A DNA stretch of 64,000 bases from PKWO01 sp036561005 (GTDB lineage Bacteria; Pseudomonadota; Gammaproteobacteria; Burkholderiales; Burkholderiaceae_D): positions 16,132 to 80,131 of the forward strand of contig DATBQE010000083.1 of NCBI GenBank assembly GCA_036561005.1, written 5' to 3'. Below are positions 46,544 to 53,835 of this stretch, piece by piece (positions within the stretch are counted from its first letter, which is position 1; every line of letters begins with the position of its first letter). The translations under genes were made by a program, and so were the position numbers. The notes beneath the pieces were generated by a model that saw only the letters and a program-made list of their open reading frames with translations, was not told where the DNA came from and made no database searches.

Positions 46544-47464
46544 ATGATCGACCGTAGAAATTTCATGCGCCTCGCGGCAGTAGGCGGCGGTGCCGTATTC
46601 ATGTCCGGCTTGCCTGGGCAGGCAATGGCGGCGCTGGCTGGCAAAACGGTGCAACGCGGCTCGGCTCAATTGAATGGCGTGCAGGATTTTTATTTCATTC
46701 AAATGTCGGACACGCATTGGGGCTATAGCGGCAAGGCCAACCCCGACGCAGCCAACACGTTGAAAACGGCCGTGGCAACTATCAATGCGCTCGAAGTGCC
46801 GCCCGATTTCATCGTCTTCACCGGTGACCTGACCCACACCACGGATGACCCGGCCGAACGGCGCCGGCGCATTGCCGAATTTCGCGCCATCGTCGGCGAG
46901 TTGAAAGTTCAGGCGGTCCATTGCATTCCCGGTGAACATGACGCCTCGCTCGACGGCGGCGAAGCATTCCAGGAATCGTTCGGCGACATGCATTTCGCGT
47001 TCAACAACAAAGGCGTGCATTTCATCGGTCTGGACAACGCTTCCGATCCGGAAGGCAAACTTGGCACCACGCAATTGGAATGGCTGAAAACCACCTTGGC
47101 CGGCTACGCCAAGAGCGCCAGGATTGTCGTGTTTGCCCATCGCCCGTTGTTTGAACTCGCACCGCAGTGGGGCTGGGGCACACCCGACGGCGACAAAGCC
47201 CTCGCCCTGCTCGCGCCCTATGCCAATGTGACCGTATTTTACGGCCATATCCATCAGGAATATCACTACCAGACAGGGAACATCAAACACCACTCGGCCA
47301 AGTCGTTAATGTATCCGTTCCCCGCGCCAGGCTCACAGGCAAACCTCACGCCATTGTCTTGGGATGCAGCTTCCCCTTATAAGGGACTGGGATTCCGCGA
47401 AGTTGCGACGGAGGCAAAAAGCGGTAAATACATTGTTTCGGAATTGCCGGTTAAAGTTGGTTAA
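46544..47464 (+). CDS. Tat-exported metallophosphoesterase, copy 2
   Basis: Paralogue of the gene at 44944 along its length, 306 residues. The Tat-type leader reads DRRNFMRLAAVGGGAVFMSG. The metal-site series is the same: SDTHWG, FTGDLTH, PGEHD, FAHRPLF and YGHIHQEY, including the unusual Glu in the GNHD position. A strong GGGGGAG ribosome-binding site precedes the ATG. The pair flanks the CuA protein gene, suggesting duplication within the operon and a shared or complementary role in the periplasm. Confidence 0.9.
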   Translation: MIDRRNFMRLAAVGGGAVFMSGLPGQAMAALAGKTVQRGSAQLNGVQDFYFIQMSDTHWGYSGKANPDAANTLKTAVATINALEVPPDFIVFTGDLTHTTDDPAERRRRIAEFRAIVGELKVQAVHCIPGEHDASLDGGEAFQESFGDMHFAFNNKGVHFIGLDNASDPEGKLGTTQLEWLKTTLAGYAKSARIVVFAHRPLFELAPQWGWGTPDGDKALALLAPYANVTVFYGHIHQEYHYQTGNIKHHSAKSLMYPFPAPGSQANLTPLSWDAASPYKGLGFREVATEAKSGKYIVSELPVKVG

Positions 47465-47499
47465 ACCGCCCCGCCAGATTATGGTGACGATGAACCTGA

Positions 47500-47525
47500 G
47501 CGGTGCCGCAAGCGTGCGGCACCGC
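47500..47525. other. strong hairpin after phosphoesterase copy 2
   Basis: GCGGTGCCGC-AAGCGT-GCGGCACCGC is a perfect 10-bp stem between convergent genes. No T run follows, so it may stabilise the transcript end or assist Rho-dependent termination rather than act as an intrinsic terminator. Confidence 0.5.
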
Positions 47526-47556
47526 GTTCACCTACCATTTCCTGCTCAAACGTGAC

Positions 47557-47820
47557 TCAGAATGAGTCGCAATGCAGCATGCCGGGCGACCTGAAACAGG
47601 TTGTCATGAGGGGATAACGTTGGGCGTTTTGCTCCGTTCCCAGTTTCAACACACAATTGCGCCAGGCGTCGGAGTCGCGCGTATAGCCGAGCTTGTCACA
47701 GGCCGGCCCAAATTCCTGCATCATCTGTTCCACTTCCCGTTGAGCCCGTGCCGCACGATCAGCAGGGGTCGAGCATGCGGTTAGTGTGCAAAGTGCCAAA
47801 ACCAGCATCAGGGTACGCAT
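47557..47820 (-). CDS. small lipoprotein, 87 residues
   Basis: Unrecognised exported lipoprotein. The start at ATG 47820 gives MRTLMLVLALCTLTACSTPA, a signal peptide with lipobox LTAC and Cys16 as the lipid attachment site. The mature part is a helical stretch (AARAQREVEQMMQEFGPACD) with four further cysteines. A four-codon longer start (47832) is possible. It is convergent with the phosphoesterase gene. Confidence 0.75.
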   Translation of the reverse strand: MRTLMLVLALCTLTACSTPADRAARAQREVEQMMQEFGPACDKLGYTRDSDAWRNCVLKLGTEQNAQRYPLMTTCFRSPGMLHCDSF

Positions 47821-47832
47821 TATTCTCTCCAT

Positions 47833-48042
47833 ATTATAAAAAAGATCTCTTTCGAGTTTAGCTTAGATCAAACCCCATTCGTGTAACAGTTTTTTAATAA
47901 CTCGTTACACAAAATTTCTACGACAATTGCAGTTCATCGTCGCGACAAGTTCGGCGCGCCGTCATCTCGCCGGCGCAACGCGCGGACAAGCGCATGCGAG
48001 CTGTTCAAGCCGCATGCAATGCCATCGTTTATAATGACGGCA
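47833..48042. other. intergenic region upstream of mfd
   Basis: AT-rich DNA around 47840-47930 separates divergent lipoprotein and mfd genes and should hold both promoters. A TATAAT lies at 48030-48035, only 8 bases before the preferred mfd start, with no -35 at normal spacing. Confidence 0.35.
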
Positions 48043-51000
48043 ATGCAATTCGACTTCAAGAAATCCCTTCCCAAGCCAGGTCATCGCTTTGTCCTCCCAG
48101 CAGTGCATGGGTCGGCGGACGCATTGGTGCTTGCCCGCTCCGCTGCCGAACTCAAGGCAGAAGGCCACATGCTGGCCGTCGTTGCGGCAAACGCCACGGA
48201 TGCCCAAAGGCTGCTTGCGGAAATTCCCTGGTTCGGCAACCACAACGGTGAGCCGTTGCGCTGCCATTTGCTGCCCGACTGGGAGACGCTGCCTTATGAT
48301 GCGTTTTCACCGCACCAGGATCTGGTGTCCGAACGCCTTGCCACGCTGTATGAAGTGCAAAACGGTCAATGCGACGTCTTGATCGTGCCTGCGACGACGG
48401 CGCTGGTCCGGATGGCGCCGCCCTCCTTCCTGGCGGCCTACACCTTCTTCTTCAAGCAGGGCGAAAAACTCGATGATGCGCGCCTGAAGACCCAATTGAC
48501 GCTGGCCGGCTATACCCATGTGGCACAGGTCATGTCGCCCGGCGAGTATTCGGTACGCGGCGGCCTGATCGATTTGTTTCCGATGGGCTCCGCCCTGCCG
48601 TATCGCCTCGACCTGTTTGGCGACAACATCGAAACCATCCGCACCTTCGATGCCGACACGCAACGCTCGCTTTACCCGGTGCGTGAAGTACGTTTGCTGC
48701 CCGGACGCGAATTTCCGATGGATGAGGCGGCGCGCACGGCGTTTCGCAGCCGCTGGCGCGAGCAATTCGAGGGCGACCCGTCGCGCTCTGCCATCTACAA
48801 GGATATCGGCCACGGCATTGCCTCGGCCGGGATCGAATACTACCTGCCGCTTTTTTTCGAAGAATCGGCCACCTTGTTCGACTACCTGCCGAGCGGCACA
48901 TCATTTGCGCTGATCGGCGATATCGATGCAGCGATCAAGCGCTTCTGGGGCGACACCATGTCGCGCTACCAGTTCCTCAAGGCTGACCGCGAACGGCCCC
49001 TGCTTGCGCCCGAACGTCTGTTTCTCTCAGCCGAAGATTTCTTCACGCTGGCCAAACCGCATGGGCGCTGGGTGCTGCAACAAAGCGATGCCGCTTCGGA
49101 ATTGTCTGCGCCTTTACCGAACATTGCCGTCAACCGACGGGCCGACGACCCGCTGGTCAATCTGCGTGCGTATCTTCTGCAGACCGGGAAACGGGTGCTG
49201 ATCTGCGCCGACTCGCACGGACGACGCGAGACACTGCAACAATACTTCAACGAATACGATCTGGCGCCTTCGACCTGCGAAGGTTACGCCGACTTTGTCA
49301 CCGGTTCGGCCAAGCTGAACCTCGGCGTGGCGCCGCTGCAGGCCGGCTTTGAGTTGGGCGAGGCGCTTGAAGGTCTGGCCTTCATCACCGAAACCGAGCT
49401 ATATGCGGGCTCGGGACGACGCATAGGCCGAAAGAAGCAGGAAGGCGTCACGCAGGTCGAATCGATGGTGCGCGACCTGTCCGAATTGAAGATCGGCGAT
49501 CCGGTGGTTCATGTCAATCATGGTATCGGCCGCTATCTCGGCCTGATCAGTGAAGACATGGGGGAAGGTACGACGGAATTTCTCCATCTCGAATACGCCA
49601 ACGAAACCAAGCTCTACGTGCCGGTTTCGCAGTTACACCTGATTTCGCGCTATTCAGGCGCTTCACCCGAGGATGCACCTCTGCATTCGATGGGTTCCGG
49701 CCAATGGGAGAAGGCTAAGCGCCGCGCTGCGCAACAGGTGCGCGACACCGCTGCCGAATTGCTCAATTTATATGCCCGCCGCGCGCTGCGCGAAGGACAC
49801 GCATTCCAATACTCTGCCCACGATTACGAAGCGTTTGCCGAGAGCTTCGGTTTCGACGAGACCCCCGATCAAGCGGCCGCCATCAATGCCGTGATTGGCG
49901 ACATGACCAGCGGAAAACCGATGGATCGACTCATTTGCGGCGATGTCGGCTTCGGCAAGACCGAAGTCGCATTGCGCGCCGCCTTCGTCGCCGTGATGGG
50001 CGGCAAGCAGGTGGCGATTCTTGCGCCGACCACCCTGCTGGCGGAACAACATGCGCAAACCTTTGCCGACCGCTTTGCCGATTGGCCGGTGCGCATCGCG
50101 GAACTGTCGCGCTTTCGCAGCGGGAAGGAAATCACGCAGGCGATCAAGGGCATGGCTGACGGCACGCTCGATATCGTGATCGGCACCCACAAGCTGCTCT
50201 CAGCTGACGTCAAGTTCACACGCCTGGGCCTCGTCATTATCGACGAAGAGCATCGTTTCGGCGTAAGACAGAAAGAAGCTTTGAAGGCATTGCGGGCGGA
50301 AGTCGACGTCTTGACGCTGACGGCCACGCCGATCCCGCGCACGCTCGGCATGGCGCTCGAAGGCCTGCGGGATTTCTCGATCATCGCCACGGCACCGCAA
50401 AAACGGTTGGCAATCAAAACCTTTGTACGCAGCGAGGGCGAGTCGGTCATACGCGAAGCCTGTCTGCGTGAATTGAAGCGTGGCGGCCAGGTGTATTTCC
50501 TGCACAATGAAGTCGAGACAATTCAGAATCGCAAGGCGATGCTGGAAACACTGCTGCCTGAAGCGCGGGTCGGCGTCGCACACGGGCAAATGCATGAGCG
50601 CGATCTCGAAAAGGTCATGCGCGACTTCGTTGCCCAGCGCTTCAATATCCTTTTGTGCACGACGATCATTGAAACCGGCATCGATGTGCCGACAGCCAAT
50701 ACCATCGTCATGCACAGGGCGGACAAATTCGGCCTCGCGCAATTGCATCAACTACGCGGCCGCGTGGGTCGCTCGCATCACCAGGCTTATGCCTACCTGC
50801 TGGTGCACGACGCAAGCAATTTGAGCAAATTGGCGCAACGACGGTTGGACGCAATCCAACAGATGGAAGAACTCGGCAGCGGTTTCTACCTCGCCATGCA
50901 CGATCTGGAAATTCGCGGCGCCGGCGAAGTGCTCGGCGAAAATCAGTCGGGTGAAATGATCGAGATCGGCTTCCAGTTGTATTCGGAAATGCTCAATGAA

Positions 51001-51489
51001 GCCGTGCGCGCATTGAAGAATGGCGAGCAACCGGATACGGCTGCGCCGCTTGCCACCACAACCGAAATCAACCTGCATGTGCCGGCTCTGCTGCCGAGCG
51101 ACTATTGCGGCGACGTGCACGAACGCCTGTCGCTGTACAAGCGCCTGGCCAATTGCGATGCCCAGGAAAGAATCGACGATTTGCAGGAAGAATTGATCGA
51201 CCGCTTCGGCAAGCTCCCTGACGCCGGGCGCGCACTGATAGAAACGCACCGATTGCGTATTGCTGCCAAGCCGGCAGGCATCGTCAAGATCGACGCGCAC
51301 GGAGAATCCGTTCTGCTGCAATTCAAACCGAATCCGCCGATTGATGCGATGCGCATCATCGATCTGATACAGAAAAATCGCCATATCAAGCTCAACGGGC
51401 AGGACAAGCTGCGCATCACTGCCAGCATGCCGGACCTGGCAAGCCGCGTGAACCAGATCAAGACGACGCTGCGTAGTCTGCTGGGTTAA
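48043..51489 (+). CDS. mfd: transcription-repair coupling factor
   Basis: Mfd removes stalled RNA polymerase from damaged DNA and recruits UvrA. The protein of about 1148 residues has an N-terminal UvrB-like region, the RNA-polymerase interaction domain (KIGDPVVHVNHGIGRYLGL), a RecG-like translocase with Walker A DVGFGKTEVALRAAF and Walker B IDEEHRFG, and a C-terminal TRCF domain. The start is uncertain: ATGs at 48019, 48034 and 48043 are all in frame. I prefer 48043 because a TATAAT overlaps the second ATG. Length and motifs are complete. Confidence 0.96.
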   Translation: MQFDFKKSLPKPGHRFVLPAVHGSADALVLARSAAELKAEGHMLAVVAANATDAQRLLAEIPWFGNHNGEPLRCHLLPDWETLPYDAFSPHQDLVSERLATLYEVQNGQCDVLIVPATTALVRMAPPSFLAAYTFFFKQGEKLDDARLKTQLTLAGYTHVAQVMSPGEYSVRGGLIDLFPMGSALPYRLDLFGDNIETIRTFDADTQRSLYPVREVRLLPGREFPMDEAARTAFRSRWREQFEGDPSRSAIYKDIGHGIASAGIEYYLPLFFEESATLFDYLPSGTSFALIGDIDAAIKRFWGDTMSRYQFLKADRERPLLAPERLFLSAEDFFTLAKPHGRWVLQQSDAASELSAPLPNIAVNRRADDPLVNLRAYLLQTGKRVLICADSHGRRETLQQYFNEYDLAPSTCEGYADFVTGSAKLNLGVAPLQAGFELGEALEGLAFITETELYAGSGRRIGRKKQEGVTQVESMVRDLSELKIGDPVVHVNHGIGRYLGLISEDMGEGTTEFLHLEYANETKLYVPVSQLHLISRYSGASPEDAPLHSMGSGQWEKAKRRAAQQVRDTAAELLNLYARRALREGHAFQYSAHDYEAFAESFGFDETPDQAAAINAVIGDMTSGKPMDRLICGDVGFGKTEVALRAAFVAVMGGKQVAILAPTTLLAEQHAQTFADRFADWPVRIAELSRFRSGKEITQAIKGMADGTLDIVIGTHKLLSADVKFTRLGLVIIDEEHRFGVRQKEALKALRAEVDVLTLTATPIPRTLGMALEGLRDFSIIATAPQKRLAIKTFVRSEGESVIREACLRELKRGGQVYFLHNEVETIQNRKAMLETLLPEARVGVAHGQMHERDLEKVMRDFVAQRFNILLCTTIIETGIDVPTANTIVMHRADKFGLAQLHQLRGRVGRSHHQAYAYLLVHDASNLSKLAQRRLDAIQQMEELGSGFYLAMHDLEIRGAGEVLGENQSGEMIEIGFQLYSEMLNEAVRALKNGEQPDTAAPLATTTEINLHVPALLPSDYCGDVHERLSLYKRLANCDAQERIDDLQEELIDRFGKLPDAGRALIETHRLRIAAKPAGIVKIDAHGESVLLQFKPNPPIDAMRIIDLIQKNRHIKLNGQDKLRITASMPDLASRVNQIKTTLRSLLG

Positions 51490-51524
51490 ACCAACTCATT
51501 CCTATTTGCTTAACCGACGATACG

Positions 51525-52367
51525 ATGAATCTTTACCTGCAAGGACTCTCAACCGATCCAGCCGCAATTGAGCGCATCGCCGCACTCGTCGGTGCCGCAC
51601 GCATCGTGCCGGTCGGAGCCGACGCGTTTCGCTGTGAACAGGTCGATATCACGCCTGCCGTCAAGAATGCCCTTGATGCAGCCTGCGCGGCAGCGCAGCT
51701 CGACTATACGCCATGGCCTGAAGAGCGACGATTGTCCGACTTCAAGCTGGTGGCAATGGACATGGACTCGACCCTGATCACCATTGAATGCATCGATGAA
51801 ATTGCCGACATGCAGGGCCTGAAACCGGAGGTCTCGGCCATTACCGAGGCAGCGATGCGCGGCGAAATCGAATTCCCGGAAAGTCTGGCACGACGCGTTG
51901 CCCTGCTGCGTGGTCTCGACGCCGGCGCCCTGCAGCGCGTGTATGATGAACGATTGCAACTTTCTCCCGGCGCGTTGCCGATGCTGCGAACAATACAGAC
52001 GTCCGGATTGAAGACCTTGCTGGTCTCCGGAGGTTTTACCTTTTTCACCAATCGGCTCAAGGAAAAACTCGGCATAGATTACAGCCACGCCAACGAGCTT
52101 GAAGTCGTTGACGGCAAATTGACCGGCAAAGTGAGCGGCACGATCGTTGACGCCGACGAAAAGCGCCGCACCGTAGAACGTGTCTGTGCCGCGATGGGGA
52201 TTTCACCATCCCAGGCGATTGTCATCGGAGATGGCGCCAACGACCTCCAAATGATGGGCATTGCCGGCTTGTCGGTCGCTTTTCGCGCCAAACCGAAGGT
52301 GCGTGCTCAAGCGGATATTGCGCTCAATTATGTCGGGCTCGATGGTTTGCTGACCTTTCTCAATTAA
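51525..52367 (+). CDS. serB: phosphoserine phosphatase
   Basis: HAD-superfamily enzyme that makes serine from phosphoserine. The 280-residue protein has a short ACT-like N-terminal region and the HAD motifs MDMDSTLIT (nucleophile Asp), LLVSGGFTFF (motif II Ser), and GDGANDLQMM (motif IV). A cap domain with IECIDEIAD follows motif I as in SerB. It starts 35 bases after mfd and may share its transcript. Confidence 0.96.
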   Translation: MNLYLQGLSTDPAAIERIAALVGAARIVPVGADAFRCEQVDITPAVKNALDAACAAAQLDYTPWPEERRLSDFKLVAMDMDSTLITIECIDEIADMQGLKPEVSAITEAAMRGEIEFPESLARRVALLRGLDAGALQRVYDERLQLSPGALPMLRTIQTSGLKTLLVSGGFTFFTNRLKEKLGIDYSHANELEVVDGKLTGKVSGTIVDADEKRRTVERVCAAMGISPSQAIVIGDGANDLQMMGIAGLSVAFRAKPKVRAQADIALNYVGLDGLLTFLN

Positions 52368-52692
52368 CCATCCTCATTTTGGTTGGCCGGTGGTATTGAA
52401 AAGCAGCGCGGCAAACCGGCCACGCGAACGGCCTTCAGCACCGCGCCGGCCCTAATTCTTCCCGCCTGCCGCGAATTCCCGCGGCGCAGCACTGGTATTG
52501 CTCCCGTCGAACTATATATTTACCGAACAATGGCGACGCCGTGTTCCCGAGTCGCGGGAAAACGTGTAACCTATTGACGGGAATTGTTAAATCGCTGCGC
52601 CCTGTAAATTATCGTCTCGGCGACGCGCGCCCCGCGTGCCTCACAAAATAATATCTATGTTGTTTCCACTTTAGAAAATCTTCGACGACGTC
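52368..52692. other. intergenic region upstream of the FIST gene
   Basis: No gene is supported in 325 bases. A GCCGCG-AATTCC-CGCGGC hairpin (about 52470-52488) lacks a T run. The last 100 bases are AT-rich and likely hold the promoter of the FIST operon, but no confident -35/-10 pair was found. Confidence 0.4.
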
Positions 52693-53832
52693 ATGAAGTT
52701 GAGCACTTTTTCGTTTGAGCCTGCAACGGGCTGGTCGCTCAGTGAGTTCCCGCTTCTGGATTCGGAACAGACGCTGGTATTTGTATTTGCAGCGCCCGAA
52801 TATCTTGATCAGCCTGCCGCCCTATGGGAACTGTTTGACGCTTATCCTCAGTCCACCATCGTCGGTTGTTCCACAGCCGGCGAAATCATCGGCCCGCTGG
52901 TCAATGACACGAGCTTGTCGGTGGCGGTGTTGCAATTTGAGCGCACCAAGATCGAGGCGGCCTCGGCAAAGATAGCGCCGCAGGATGATTCGTTTGCAAT
53001 TGGCGCCGATCTGGCTCGCAAGCTCAACAGCCGACAACTTGCCGCAGTGTTCGTTCTATCCGACGGTTTGCATGTCAACGGCAGCGAATTGGTCAAAGGA
53101 TTGAATTCCATTCTTCCGCCAGGGGTCATCGTGACCGGCGGGCTGGCAGGCGACGGCGACCGCTTTGAGCGTACCTGGGTCATCAGTGAGCGCAGGCCGC
53201 AAAGTGCAACCGTGACAGCGGTGGGCCTGTATGGCAAGCGCCTGCGCGTCACCCATGGTTCGCGCGGCGGCTGGGACAGCTTCGGCCCTGAGCGTCGCGT
53301 CACGCGCTCGAAGGGTAATATTCTCTATGAACTGGATGGCAAACCGGCACTTGCACTGTATCAGGAATACCTCGGGGAGCGCGCCGCAGGATTGCCCGCC
53401 ACTGGTTTGCTTTTTCCCCTTTCGATCCGCCAGGACTCACGCGATCCAAACCAGGTGGTGCGTACTATTTTGGCGGTCGATGAAGTCAATCAGTCCATGA
53501 CCTTTGCCGGTGATATTCCACAGGATTGCATGGCGCAATTGATGCGCGCCAATATCGACCGCCTGGTCAACGGTGCCAGCAGTGCTGCCGATATGGCGAA
53601 ATGGAAAACCGGCGCGAGCGAGCCCGCGTTGGCCGTGGCAATTAGTTGCGTTGGGCGGCGTCTCGTTCTCGGCGAGCGGGTCGAGGAGGAAACCGAGATC
53701 ACCCTGGAACATCTGCCTGGCGGCACGCAACAAGTGGGCTTCTACTCGTACGGCGAAATTTCGCCTAACCCTGGTGGCCCGTGCGACCTGCACAATCAGA
53801 CCATGACGCTGACAACCTTCTCGGAAGCGTGA
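52693..53832 (+). CDS. FIST domain sensor protein
   Basis: Cytoplasmic ligand-binding sensor of 379 residues. It has the two-part FIST layout: a FIST_N domain (around 30-220, with TIVGCSTAGEI and VIVTGGLAGDG) and a FIST_C domain (around 225-360, ending with QVGFYSYGEISP). FIST domains are thought to bind small molecules such as amino acids and to feed signalling proteins. It lies 3 bases before a GGDEF/EAL gene, so the two are almost certainly co-translated partners in cyclic-di-GMP signalling. Confidence 0.92.
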   Translation: MKLSTFSFEPATGWSLSEFPLLDSEQTLVFVFAAPEYLDQPAALWELFDAYPQSTIVGCSTAGEIIGPLVNDTSLSVAVLQFERTKIEAASAKIAPQDDSFAIGADLARKLNSRQLAAVFVLSDGLHVNGSELVKGLNSILPPGVIVTGGLAGDGDRFERTWVISERRPQSATVTAVGLYGKRLRVTHGSRGGWDSFGPERRVTRSKGNILYELDGKPALALYQEYLGERAAGLPATGLLFPLSIRQDSRDPNQVVRTILAVDEVNQSMTFAGDIPQDCMAQLMRANIDRLVNGASSAADMAKWKTGASEPALAVAISCVGRRLVLGERVEEETEITLEHLPGGTQQVGFYSYGEISPNPGGPCDLHNQTMTLTTFSEA

Positions 53833-53835
53833 ACC

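Noticed and set aside
48030..48035. TATAAT just before mfd as a promoter giving a leaderless transcript
   Set aside because: No -35 box at 16-18 bases upstream; the hexamer may be chance in AT-rich DNA.
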